Assembly: GCF_900177625.1 (NCBI RefSeq)
Contig: NZ_FXAU01000003.1
Coordinates: 186,001-250,000 of the forward strand
Length of the DNA stretch: 64,000 bases
Source: Sphingobacterium psychroaquaticum
GTDB lineage: Bacteria > Bacteroidota > Bacteroidia > Sphingobacteriales > Sphingobacteriaceae
Direction: 5' to 3'
The translations under genes and the position numbers were made by a program. Under the pieces are notes generated by a model. The model worked only from the letters and a program-made list of their open reading frames with translations, ran no database searches and was not told the DNA's origin. Positions 17,326 to 25,789 of the stretch are shown piece after piece. Positions within the stretch are counted from its first letter, which is position 1, and each line of letters begins with the position of its first letter.

Positions 17326-18027
17326 TTATGATTGAAAAACATCCACTGTTTTTTGGTTCAATTTCTCTGTCAATATTTCGCCGTCTTTCATCGTAATGAT
17401 TTTCTGCGAAAAAGAAGCATCATGTGGGGAGTGTGTGACCATTAATATGGTTGCACCACTTGCGTGTAAGCTGGTAAGGAGTTCCATGACCTCGTTTCCA
17501 TTGGTGCTATCGAGGTTTCCGGTGGGCTCATCGGCTAAGATTACTTTGGGGTTATTGATGAGCGCACGCGCCACCGCCACCCGTTGCTGCTGTCCGCCCG
17601 ACAGTTGTTGGGGGTGATGCTGTAAACGGTGTACAATATTGAGCTTTTCTGCAATTTCATTGACACGTTTTTTTCGCTCTTCGGCTGGTATTCTGTTGTA
17701 AATTAATGGCAGCTCGATGTTGTCGAATACATTCAGCTCATCGATCAGGTTAAAATTTTGGAAGATAAATCCAATGTTCGCTTTACGGATTTGTGAACGT
17801 TGTTTTTCGTTCATCCCCGAGACTTCCTGGCCCACTAATTGGTAAGAACCCGATGTAATGTCGTCTAATAAACCTATGATGTTCAATAGCGTCGATTTGC
17901 CACAGCCAGAAGGTCCCATGATGGAGACAAACTCGCCTTCACGGATATCTAAATTGATATTGTTCAGCGCTCGGGTTTGTACTTCTTCTGTAACAAACAC
18001 TCTATTGAGGTCTTTTATGGTAATCAT
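17326..18027 (-). CDS. ABC transporter ATP-binding protein (MacB/LolD-type)
   Basis: The ATPase subunit of the exporter, 233 residues. It shows Walker A GPSGCGKSTLLNIIG, the Q-loop region NIGFIFQNFNLI, the signature LSGGQQQRVAVARAL, Walker B VILADEPTGNLDS and the switch histidine in MVTHSPHDASF. The stand-alone ATPase with a separate FtsX-type permease matches the MacB/LolD class. It is 13 bases upstream of the DUF2807 gene and 40 bases downstream of the adaptor gene. Confidence 0.95.
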   Translation of the reverse strand: MITIKDLNRVFVTEEVQTRALNNINLDIREGEFVSIMGPSGCGKSTLLNIIGLLDDITSGSYQLVGQEVSGMNEKQRSQIRKANIGFIFQNFNLIDELNVFDNIELPLIYNRIPAEERKKRVNEIAEKLNIVHRLQHHPQQLSGGQQQRVAVARALINNPKVILADEPTGNLDSTNGNEVMELLTSLHASGATILMVTHSPHDASFSQKIITMKDGEILTEKLNQKTVDVFQS

Positions 18028-18067
18028 AATGTGTTTTTTAGTATTGTTAATATAGTTTAATTATCCG

Positions 18068-19306
18068 TTATTTTAATTCTAATTTTTCCACGTGTTTGTA
18101 GTCTTCATAATTGGATACAATAATCTCTTCGCCTTCTTTTAAACCGGTGCGAACTTCATAGTAAACGGGGTTTTCCCGACCGAGTTCAATCTTTCGTTTT
18201 GTTGCGATACCGTTTTCGACGACAAAGATCCAATTGCCCTGCGTGACGCTGCTAAAGCTTCCCTTAGGTATAACGAGTTTTTGCATAGCACCGGAAAGAA
18301 TAAGCTTGACACCAAATGAAAGTCCTACTTGAAGACCTTGCGGTTGGGCGCCGAGGAATTCTAGTTCTATTTTAAACTGTCCATTTTTTATTTCAGGTAG
18401 AATTTTGGTTACCCGCACCTCTTGGGATTCTTCCTTGACTTCAATCGTTCCCGTTTGCCCGGTGTTTATCTTGTCCAGATAAAACTCATCGACATTGGCG
18501 GTTAGCTTGTAACCTTTCATGACATCGATTTTTCCGATGGCGGTTCCCGCCAGGATATTAAGTCCCAAGGTCGCTTCAAAAGAGCTTAACCGCCCGGTAG
18601 CCGGAGCGGTGACCAGAAAGTTCTTCTTGTTATTTCGAAGTGTTTCCAAGCTTTTTTCCATGATGCCGAGGGCTTGGTTGATCTGGCGGATTTGCAGTGC
18701 GTTGGTTTCACGCTCGCGCTGGATACTGTTTTGAATAATATTTTTACGTTCTTTTTGATAACGTAGTTTCTCGGCTGTTACTTCATATTCATTCTTCGCA
18801 AGAATCTTACGATCGTATAGTTTATTATTAAGCTGGTATTCCATCTGGGCACTGTTGTAATCATGTTCGATCAGCACAAGTTCTTTCGAGAGTTCGAGCT
18901 CTTGGTTGCGAAGGTTGAGTTTGGCGACATTGAGTTGATTTATCTGTTCGATAATACCCGTTTCTTGGGCGAGGTAATTGAATTCAGTGTTCGGATTGTA
19001 GAGTCGAGCGAGTGGCGTACCCTGTGTGACCATTGCGCCATTTTCTACATAGAGCTCTTGCACGGAGCCCCCCTCGATGACATTTACCAGGAGCGAATGC
19101 AAAGGATCTACCTGTGCCTGGAAAACCACAAAATCCTCGAAATTATCCTTTTTTACTTTTTTGACTAAGATTTCTGCGCGCTTAACATGCAAGGTGCGCG
19201 GCCGATTGGCCAGGTATATACCCAAAGCTGCAAGCAGGAAAAATGCAAGCAAACTTAGGGCTATGTATTGTTTTTTTCTATTTTTACGAGGTACTGTGGT
19301 ATCCAT
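18068..19306 (-). CDS. HlyD family periplasmic adaptor subunit of an ABC exporter
   Basis: A membrane-fusion protein of 412 residues. One N-terminal transmembrane helix (YIALSLLAFFLLAALGIYLA) leads to a lipoyl/barrel domain (VQELYVENGAMVTQGTPLARLYNP). A long coiled-coil hairpin of about residues 105-220 follows, then the second lipoyl half (VTAPATGRLSSFEATLGLNI) and a beta-barrel. It links the inner-membrane permease to TolC. It is the first gene of the minus-strand operon. A -24/-12 promoter lies 31-46 bases before its start codon. Confidence 0.93.
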   Translation of the reverse strand: MDTTVPRKNRKKQYIALSLLAFFLLAALGIYLANRPRTLHVKRAEILVKKVKKDNFEDFVVFQAQVDPLHSLLVNVIEGGSVQELYVENGAMVTQGTPLARLYNPNTEFNYLAQETGIIEQINQLNVAKLNLRNQELELSKELVLIEHDYNSAQMEYQLNNKLYDRKILAKNEYEVTAEKLRYQKERKNIIQNSIQRERETNALQIRQINQALGIMEKSLETLRNNKKNFLVTAPATGRLSSFEATLGLNILAGTAIGKIDVMKGYKLTANVDEFYLDKINTGQTGTIEVKEESQEVRVTKILPEIKNGQFKIELEFLGAQPQGLQVGLSFGVKLILSGAMQKLVIPKGSFSSVTQGNWIFVVENGIATKRKIELGRENPVYYEVRTGLKEGEEIIVSNYEDYKHVEKLELK

Positions 19307-19336
19307 TTGATATGTAGTTTCTTATGTATTTTATGC

Positions 19337-19352
19337 CGTAATATTTGTGCCA
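19337..19352 (-). promoter_or_regulatory. Sigma-54 (-24/-12) promoter of the efflux operon
   Basis: On the minus strand the sequence TGGCACAAATATTACG matches the sigma-54 consensus TGGCACGN4TTGCW. The GG and C cores have correct spacing. The deviations are an A at position 7 and TTAC in place of TTGC. Transcription would start about 20 bases before the HlyD ATG. The divergent neighbour encodes a sigma-54 activator, which supports the call. Confidence 0.75.
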
Positions 19353-19415
19353 CAGCGCTTATGGTGTGTAATTGATTGTTTTTCAGACCTTCTTGTTTTT
19401 GGACTGTTTGGTAAT

Positions 19416-19452
19416 TGTCCGTTAACGGACAGTTTGTGTACGGAAGTGTACA
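19416..19452. promoter_or_regulatory. Two tandem palindromic activator sites (candidate UAS)
   Basis: TGTCCGTTAACGGACA (19416-19431) is a perfect 16-base palindrome. TGTACGGAAGTGTACA (19437-19452) shares the pattern TGTmC-N6-GkACA. Their starts are 21 bases apart, two helical turns. They lie about 100 bases upstream of the predicted sigma-54 start for the efflux operon. They also lie 14-50 bases before the regulator's own ATG. Confidence 0.72.
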
Positions 19453-19465
19453 GTTGGGCATTTTT

Positions 19466-20803
19466 ATGAAAAAGATAAATAGTAGAATTTTAGTAGTTGA
19501 TGACCAAGTCGAAGTATTGATTGCGGCAAAGATGATTCTTAAACGAACCTTTGAAACGATTGTTACGTTAGATAATCCGAAGGATATTTTGCAGACCATC
19601 AATGACCATTCGATAGAGATTGTGCTCCTGGATATGAATTTCAGGGTAGGATATGAGGATGGTAAAGAAGGAATTTATCGGTTAAGAGAAATTCAAGAGC
19701 ATTTTCCGCAGGTAAAGATTATTCTGATGACATCCTATGGACAGGTGGAGCGCGCGGTAGAAGGGATTAAGCTTGGTGCGATTGACTATATGATGAAGCC
19801 TTGGGATAATGAAAAGTTGGTGCATACGGTGAAAGAGACTGTTCAGCTCGTACGCAAGGGGAGGGGAAAGACGGTTGCGGAGAAGGAAACATCTTTTAGG
19901 GGAACTTCACCGGCTATTTTAGCGGTATATAAGGTGGCGGAACGGGTAGCGAAGACCGATGCGAATGTATTGATCTTAGGCGAAAATGGTACCGGTAAAT
20001 TTATACTGGCTTCTCATCTCCATAACCAGTCGGCGCGTCGGGCGAAACCTTTTATACATGTTGATTTAGGGGCTTTACACGAGAATCTATTCGAAAGTGA
20101 GTTGTTTGGCTATGCCAAGGGGGCTTTTACGGATGCGCGTCAGGATACCGCTGGACGGTTTGAAGCGGCCGAAGGAGGGACAATTTTTTTAGATGAGATC
20201 GGTAATGTTCCACTGCATTTGCAGTCCAAGTTATTGCAGGTGTTACAGAACAGAACAGTGACGCGCCTGGGTGAGAGCAAAGCACGTCCGGTGGATGTAC
20301 GGATCATTACGGCAACGAATACCGACATGGAAGCTGCGGTAGGAGAACGTTTGTTTCGGGAGGATTTATTCTATCGGATCAATACCATTTCCCTTTCGTT
20401 ACCACCCCTGCGCGAACGGAAGGAAGATTTGTTGGCAATGTTTGATTATTTTGTGGCGCAATATGCGGATAAGTATGAGGTTGGTTCATTGGCTGTAGAG
20501 CAGGGGCTCTCCACTTATTTAATGCAATATGAATGGCCTGGAAATATTCGAGAATTACAAAACCGCGTAGAACGTGCGGTAATCTTGGCTGAAGATGGGT
20601 TGATCCGTTGGGAGCATTTGGGACTAACGGTGCCTATGTCTACCCAATCACAGGATAATGTGCTGTTGGATTTTGAGCGTAAGACGATTGAGAAAACTTT
20701 GGAGAAATATAGTGGGAATGTATCTCGGACAGCGACTGCATTAGGACTTTCGCGGCCAGCGTTGTATCGTAAAATGGAGAAGTACCATATTCGGATCAAA
20801 TAG
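19466..20803 (+). CDS. Sigma-54-dependent response regulator (NtrC family)
   Basis: A transcription activator of about 445 residues. The receiver domain has acidic residues in LVVDDQ and the phosphoacceptor Asp56 in VLLDMNF. The AAA+ domain has Walker A GENGTGKF, Walker B GGTIFLDEIGN and the sigma-54 contact loop GAFTDA in place of the usual GAFTGA. A Fis-type HTH ends the protein (GNVSRTATALGLSRPALYRKM). Most relatives have GTGKE where this has GTGKF. I chose the ATG at 19466, which starts MKKINSRILVVDDQ. The histidine kinase follows six bases later, and the two palindromes before the gene suggest autoregulation. Confidence 0.93.
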   Translation: MKKINSRILVVDDQVEVLIAAKMILKRTFETIVTLDNPKDILQTINDHSIEIVLLDMNFRVGYEDGKEGIYRLREIQEHFPQVKIILMTSYGQVERAVEGIKLGAIDYMMKPWDNEKLVHTVKETVQLVRKGRGKTVAEKETSFRGTSPAILAVYKVAERVAKTDANVLILGENGTGKFILASHLHNQSARRAKPFIHVDLGALHENLFESELFGYAKGAFTDARQDTAGRFEAAEGGTIFLDEIGNVPLHLQSKLLQVLQNRTVTRLGESKARPVDVRIITATNTDMEAAVGERLFREDLFYRINTISLSLPPLRERKEDLLAMFDYFVAQYADKYEVGSLAVEQGLSTYLMQYEWPGNIRELQNRVERAVILAEDGLIRWEHLGLTVPMSTQSQDNVLLDFERKTIEKTLEKYSGNVSRTATALGLSRPALYRKMEKYHIRIK

Positions 20804-20809
20804 AATTTT

Positions 20810-22141
20810 ATGAACCAGAGAAAAGATGCGATTGCGATCGTTTGGCGGATAGCCGTGCTGTTAGCGGTGCTGTTTTTTGGGATGTGGTTCTTCCAAAAGG
20901 AGCTGCAATATACAGGTGCTGTTTTGCTACTTATTGGAGGTGCATTGATTTTTGAACTGTATACCTATGTGCGAAGCCATTTTATGCGCATTGATAAGAT
21001 CGTTTCGGCACTCCTTTATGATGACTACAGCATGGATTTGGGTGCCGATACAGGCAAGCAAGGTGCGATGGAAAACGCTGTGCGCTTGTACGAGAAAATC
21101 AGGACAAAGGAGGCGGCTTCGGTGTCGCAAAAGATGATTTATGATCAGCTCTTGAATGGTATTGATTCCGGGATTTTAATCGTAAAAAACCCGGAGGGAG
21201 ATATGGAGATCACCCTGATGAATACTTTCGTAACCAATTATTTCGATATTCCGACCACCAGCAATTGGGCGTTCCTACGCAAACGTATCGCGAACTTTTG
21301 TTCGGTTTTTGAAACACGGAATTTTACTGAGTTTAAAACCACGATCGATATCCAGGTGGATAAGGAGGAACGACAGACATTCGTAATCCAGACTTCACGT
21401 AGCTTGTTACAGGGACAAGTGTATTATATTATTTTGATGGACTCGATTCAGCGTGTAATTGATGTCAAGCAGAACGAGGCTTGGCTTTCTATAATGAAAG
21501 TAATTGCGCATGAGTTGATGAATTCACTGACGCCAATTCATTCGTTGGCTAATAATATGAAAGCGATTCTCGAACAGGACGACTTGTCGGTGGAAGATAA
21601 GGCCGATTTGGCGATGAGTTTAGAGACAATTGTAAACCGAAGTGATCATTTGCAGGAGTTCGTGGATCGTTACCGCCGGTTAACGATGTTGCCTACGCCG
21701 GTGCTGAAGCATGTACATCTAGCGGAGATGGTGCAGGGCGTGGTGCGGAACTATCGAGCGCTTTTAGCGCAGCAGAACATCCAGGTGTTGTTACATCTGG
21801 ATGAAGGACTACATGCGGCGGCGGATCGTTCCCAGTTTGAACAGGTTTTAATCAATTTGCTGACCAACAGTGTGTATGCTGTTTCTGCGTCGGAGAATCC
21901 AACTATTACGATCGACTTGTATCAAGAAAATAAACGGATTTATTGTGTTTTTTCGGATAACGCGCCCCTTATTGACAGTACGATTATCGATAAGATATTT
22001 TTGCCCTTTTATACCACGCGGAAGGAGGGGGCTGGAATTGGACTTTCTTTGTCAAAATCTATTATCAAAGCCCATAATGGCTATCTGTACTACCAAGAGA
22101 AAAATGGGCGGAACTGTTTCGTTATCGCCTTACTGTTATAA
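20810..22141 (+). CDS. Sensor histidine kinase, partner of the sigma-54 regulator
   Basis: A membrane sensor kinase of 443 residues. Two transmembrane helices at the N-terminus (about residues 8-28 and 34-55) have almost no periplasmic loop, so the signal is probably sensed in or at the membrane. A PAS-like segment covers about residues 105-215. The H-box is IAHELMNSLTPIHSL with His234, the N-box is LINLLTNSVYA and the G-box is GIGLSLSKSIIKAHNG. It lies six bases downstream of the response regulator. The likely signal is envelope stress or a toxic compound exported by the divergent pump; this is inference. Confidence 0.93.
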   Translation: MNQRKDAIAIVWRIAVLLAVLFFGMWFFQKELQYTGAVLLLIGGALIFELYTYVRSHFMRIDKIVSALLYDDYSMDLGADTGKQGAMENAVRLYEKIRTKEAASVSQKMIYDQLLNGIDSGILIVKNPEGDMEITLMNTFVTNYFDIPTTSNWAFLRKRIANFCSVFETRNFTEFKTTIDIQVDKEERQTFVIQTSRSLLQGQVYYIILMDSIQRVIDVKQNEAWLSIMKVIAHELMNSLTPIHSLANNMKAILEQDDLSVEDKADLAMSLETIVNRSDHLQEFVDRYRRLTMLPTPVLKHVHLAEMVQGVVRNYRALLAQQNIQVLLHLDEGLHAAADRSQFEQVLINLLTNSVYAVSASENPTITIDLYQENKRIYCVFSDNAPLIDSTIIDKIFLPFYTTRKEGAGIGLSLSKSIIKAHNGYLYYQEKNGRNCFVIALLL

Positions 22142-22146
22142 ACGAA

Positions 22147-22175
22147 GTAGGGCTTTTCTATTCGAAAAGCCCTAC
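22147..22175. terminator. Hairpin terminator between convergent kinase and L,D-transpeptidase genes
   Basis: A perfect 12-base stem (GTAGGGCTTTTC with GAAAAGCCCTAC) has a five-base loop. The U-tract is weak on both sides. Confidence 0.7.
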
Positions 22176-22189
22176 GTTTACAATCTTTC

Positions 22190-22999
22190 TTAATTTAAAT
22201 TCTTTAAATCATCAGCTGTTCCTTTGTCATGCTGTGCAAGCATTGTTTTGGGTTGTTTGTTGACGATTTTGGTCTGCGCTAGATACGCATCGTTTTTCGC
22301 ATAGATGTAGAGCAACGTTCCATTCTTGATCGTGTTGATGATCGGTTTGTTCAACTCCCTCGGTAATGCAGGACAGCCATAACTGCGGCCTAAGCGTCCT
22401 GTGTTTTTGATCATAGATTGACTGACATAGTCAGCGCCATGAATAACGACCGCACGTGCTTTTGCTTGATCGTTAATGCCTTTTTCTAACCCGTTTAACA
22501 CCAGTGAATATCCATTTCCTCCTTGATAAGTGTTGTCTGTGGTATAGAAGCCCAAAGAGCTCTGGTATGATCCATGTTTGTTCGAGAACGATACCGCATA
22601 ATTTTCGCCGGAGTTACGGCCATGTGCAACTACGGTGTGATAAAGCACTTTATGTTGATTCATGTCCAGTACGACCATACGTTTTTTTGTCGATGGAAGG
22701 GTGAAATCAATGATGCTTAATATATCGCGGTTGCGGGGGTGGAGGGTATTGTATCCCTGTAGGGCTTGTTCGAATGCTTCGAACTGTATCATTTCGGCTA
22801 ATGCCATTTCTTCGTATAGCTTTTCAGCTACTGATTTTTCTGTTTTTGCTGGAGCAACAGCCGTTGCTGCAGGCCTGTTTTCCTTCGGTGCTGTGGCCGT
22901 TTCTTCGCTTTTTAAAGCATTGGTTTTGGATGTAACAGTTAACGGTACGTAACTGATAAATAATAAAGCAGCCAACAGCACACCTACTAAACTACGCAT
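22190..22999 (-). CDS. Murein L,D-transpeptidase catalytic domain family protein (YkuD_2)
   Basis: An exported protein of 269 residues with a signal peptide (VGVLLAALLFISYVPLTV). The catalytic domain belongs to the YkuD_2 type. It shows SFSNKHGSYQSSLGFYTT, GYSLVLNGLEKGINDQA, the histidine motif VIHGADYVS and the nucleophile Cys209 in GRSYGCPALP. Such domains form 3-3 cross-links or attach proteins to peptidoglycan, but this subgroup is little studied. It lies next to a second L,D-transpeptidase on the same strand, 117 bases away. Confidence 0.88.
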   Translation of the reverse strand: MRSLVGVLLAALLFISYVPLTVTSKTNALKSEETATAPKENRPAATAVAPAKTEKSVAEKLYEEMALAEMIQFEAFEQALQGYNTLHPRNRDILSIIDFTLPSTKKRMVVLDMNQHKVLYHTVVAHGRNSGENYAVSFSNKHGSYQSSLGFYTTDNTYQGGNGYSLVLNGLEKGINDQAKARAVVIHGADYVSQSMIKNTGRLGRSYGCPALPRELNKPIINTIKNGTLLYIYAKNDAYLAQTKIVNKQPKTMLAQHDKGTADDLKNLN

Positions 23000-23116
23000 A
23001 CTTACAATTTTTAAATCCGCTACAAAAGTACTACTATTTTGATATTCAAAGTGTTAAACAAATGTTAATATCGCTATTTATGCGGTTGTAAGCTGTTTTT
23101 AGTAGGTTTTTTTAAA

Positions 23117-24235
23117 TTAATCGATCACAATAACTAAGGCATTTAACGATTTTGTCCAGTCATAAATATGTTTGGCGTGCGAAGAGGCATTACGGACGCA
23201 CATGTGTGATCGGGGCGTTGTTCCAAGAGACCAGCTGAATTCTTTGATGGCTCCTTTGGGGTTGTTAACAGGGACGCCATGTACGTAAGCGCCATTGGTA
23301 AATCTATTCGCATAGGGCGCAAACCCTTCAATCGTTGTGGTACCATCTCTATAATAGTACATTTTGGATTTTTTTTCCTGTAACACAAAGGCTCCCAGTG
23401 GTGTCTCTTGTGCGTAGGGAGGGTGGTGGCGGCCGCTGGTCGCAGGGTTCATGCTGCGTATGAGCCATTCGCTGTCCCGTTGACGTTCGACGGTCATGAT
23501 ATTCTGATTGGTTACATCCACGATGATTACCTTATGGAAAGTTACGGTATCTCCAATTGCTTTTACATAACGCTTTGGAACTTCCCATTCCCCGTCCAGG
23601 GAGATGCCACTAATTTTGACCATGGGTAATGTATCTGTGCTCAGCAGCTTTACGAGGGAACCGTCACGCCCGTAGAGCGTTGGCGTTTTTGTCTCCCCAA
23701 AATGATAAAGAGGAACAGACTGATACCGTTCGGTGCCCAGCGTATCAGAAACCCGTTTGTAGGCATTTCGATGATAATCTTTGACTAAAGGGGCTTCGCC
23801 GTTTTTATTTTTGTAGTTCTGCAGCACCGCATAGTTATTTTTTACACGTTGAAAGTTTTCTACCCAAGCCAGTTTTTCTTTAATCTTATCCATTTGGAAA
23901 ACACGGGTTTTCTTGCCATATGGATAACTCTCTGCTAACGTGTGCTGATCGTAGGTAAGCGCTTTGGTCAGTGTGATATCGGCAGCGGTCTTTGGAGCGG
24001 CCTTTTTTTCCTCTTCTTGCTGCTTAACAAAAGCTAGGGAGTCTATTTTTTCCTTTCCCATCACCTCAATACTGTGGGAAGTACTCTTATTATTACAAGA
24101 TAAGAGTAAGATGCATAAGACGGTTAAGCTAATTTTCTGACATATCCCTTTATGGGTTATTAACCGTATGCTGTGCTTTTTGTGTTCCTGAAGTGGATAT
24201 TTTTTATTTAAAAGCGAACTAATTTTCTTGTGCAT
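23117..24235 (-). CDS. L,D-transpeptidase (YkuD domain) lipoprotein
   Basis: A 372-residue protein with a lipobox-like LLLSC about 48 residues from the start, an unusually long pre-lipobox segment. No later in-frame ATG gives a shorter leader. The YkuD domain is at the C-terminus (about residues 255-372), with ATSGRHHPPYAQETPLGAF and VHGVPVNNP. The nucleophile Cys346 stands in RSHMCVRN, where most members have SHGC. The N-terminal two-thirds is Lys/Glu-rich and may be a periplasmic spacer. It would act on peptidoglycan from a lipid anchor. Confidence 0.85.
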   Translation of the reverse strand: MHKKISSLLNKKYPLQEHKKHSIRLITHKGICQKISLTVLCILLLSCNNKSTSHSIEVMGKEKIDSLAFVKQQEEEKKAAPKTAADITLTKALTYDQHTLAESYPYGKKTRVFQMDKIKEKLAWVENFQRVKNNYAVLQNYKNKNGEAPLVKDYHRNAYKRVSDTLGTERYQSVPLYHFGETKTPTLYGRDGSLVKLLSTDTLPMVKISGISLDGEWEVPKRYVKAIGDTVTFHKVIIVDVTNQNIMTVERQRDSEWLIRSMNPATSGRHHPPYAQETPLGAFVLQEKKSKMYYYRDGTTTIEGFAPYANRFTNGAYVHGVPVNNPKGAIKEFSWSLGTTPRSHMCVRNASSHAKHIYDWTKSLNALVIVID

Positions 24236-24308
24236 AAAAAGTATCGTCGTTTTTTATAGTCTTTATGGATATTTACAGCCGAGAGATATACAAGAAGTAT
24301 GCCTTTAT

Positions 24309-24890
24309 TTATCGAAAGGCTTCTTTTCTTATTCGACTGAGCGATGTATCGGTTATCCCAAGGAATGAAGCGATGTATTTTAAGGGAGCTTGTTGTATGA
24401 TTTGCGGTTTTTGTACCATAAGTTGCTTATACCGGTCTAACGCAGAAAGACTTATCATGTCAAGGTTTCTTTTCTTTGTTAAGAACAATTGATAGGCCAT
24501 CCATGCACGTCCCCATTCGGTTAAAGTAGGGATACATAAAAATAGTTCCTGAAAGGCATCGTAGTTTATCTTCCATAGGGTACAGTCGGTTAAGCATTGC
24601 CAATTTTCACTGGTGGGCATCTGATGAAATATGGAAGCGACCTCAATGACGACCTCATCTTCACAAAAGAAATCCGTTGTTATATCATTCCCGTTGAAGT
24701 CGTAGATAAATGAACGAACCATACCGGACTGTAATATGTAGTAACAATTGCTGACTTCTTCAGCTTGTAGTAGATAGTCGCCCTTTTTGTAGAAAACCTG
24801 TTCGTGTTGATGTACAATTTGTTCGAGTTCGACAGACGTCATTCCCGGGTACTGATAGGTTCCTTTTAGCTTCTCAGGGTAGTTCTCCAT
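24309..24890 (-). CDS. Crp/Fnr family transcriptional regulator
   Basis: A 193-residue protein with a cyclic-nucleotide-binding-like beta barrel (about residues 25-120: YYILQSGMVRSFIYDFNGNDITTDFFCEDEVV). A short C-terminal HTH follows (about 165-193: APLKYIASFLGITDTSLSRIRKEAFR). This compact form is very common in Bacteroidota. It lacks the Arg/Ser pair that binds cAMP in E. coli Crp, so the ligand is unknown. The L,D-transpeptidase lipoprotein gene lies 73 bases downstream on the same strand. Confidence 0.9.
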   Translation of the reverse strand: MENYPEKLKGTYQYPGMTSVELEQIVHQHEQVFYKKGDYLLQAEEVSNCYYILQSGMVRSFIYDFNGNDITTDFFCEDEVVIEVASIFHQMPTSENWQCLTDCTLWKINYDAFQELFLCIPTLTEWGRAWMAYQLFLTKKRNLDMISLSALDRYKQLMVQKPQIIQQAPLKYIASFLGITDTSLSRIRKEAFR

Positions 24891-24905
24891 AATGGGGGGC
24901 TGTAT

Positions 24906-24950
24906 ATAAAAAGAGGTGTAAAATGATTGATAATCTCTTTTTACACCTCT
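24906..24950 (-). terminator. Intrinsic terminator of the S1/P1 nuclease gene
   Basis: A perfect 12-base stem (24912-24923 with 24939-24950; core AGAGGTGTAAAA) has a 15-base loop. Read on the minus strand it is followed by CTTTTTATA. It separates the nuclease from the Crp-family gene. Confidence 0.75.
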
Positions 24951-24962
24951 CTTTGATATTGT

Positions 24963-25760
24963 TTATTTACCGTAGATTTCGTTCAACTCATGTGCTAAGC
25001 GTACGCCTGCTTTTAACAGGCAGTTCTCCATACGGTATTTGTTTTGATAGATATACTCATAGCGTAGGTTTGCATTTTTAGCCACATCATCATAAATGCT
25101 GTTGGCTACTTGATGGGACTCATAAAGCCATTGCTCAAAGCTGGTTGACGTAAATTGCTTGTAGTAGTTGTTGTCGTAAATATCTAATACACGTGCATAC
25201 TCGGTATAGCTGTATTGTTCATTATCAACAAGGTCTGAATCCCAAACACGGTGAATATTCGACTTGCGTCCAAAGAATTCAACTTCAATTTTATTTCCGC
25301 CTTGATCTGCAGCACGGCTCACATGCATTGGCTGGTGCGCATCCCCAATTAAGTGAATGATAAAGTAGAGGTTTTGTTGCTGTTGTAGCAGAGGAAGGTT
25401 TGTGTTTTTGGCTTCTGCTTTTATACGTTTGTAGGTTTTATACAAGTTATGTTCCGGACTAGCCCCTAATGCAGCAACAAAAGCATCAAAACTTAAATTA
25501 GCTTCGGTATTAACGAAATGTGAAGAGCCTGTACGATTCAGTGCGGGATCAGGATCGGATTTGATAAAATCTGCCCAGTTAGACCAGTAAGCTAATTTTT
25601 GGTTTCCAATAATTTTACTGATGTTTTTTTTTGTTTTTTTGCTCAGGTGATTTTCTGCTATTTCAGAAATAACACGGTGGCCCGTCATTCCCCAAGCACC
25701 TGCAAATTCATACTGCAACGCAAGGACACAGATAAGAGCAAGTTTAATGATATTTTTCAT
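24963..25760 (-). CDS. S1/P1 nuclease
   Basis: A secreted zinc nuclease of 265 residues that cleaves single-stranded nucleic acids and 3'-nucleotides. The signal peptide ends directly before WGMTGHRVISEIAENHL; the mature N-terminal Trp is a zinc ligand in this family. Further ligands are in YWSNWADFIKSDP, IIHLIGDAHQPMHVSRAADQGGN and HRVWDSDLV. Family length is usual. The gene ends at its own terminator. A more distant relative is at 3304-4242. Confidence 0.92.
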   Translation of the reverse strand: MKNIIKLALICVLALQYEFAGAWGMTGHRVISEIAENHLSKKTKKNISKIIGNQKLAYWSNWADFIKSDPDPALNRTGSSHFVNTEANLSFDAFVAALGASPEHNLYKTYKRIKAEAKNTNLPLLQQQQNLYFIIHLIGDAHQPMHVSRAADQGGNKIEVEFFGRKSNIHRVWDSDLVDNEQYSYTEYARVLDIYDNNYYKQFTSTSFEQWLYESHQVANSIYDDVAKNANLRYEYIYQNKYRMENCLLKAGVRLAHELNEIYGK

Positions 25761-25789
25761 GCACTATTTTTTATAAGTTGGAGGCAAAG

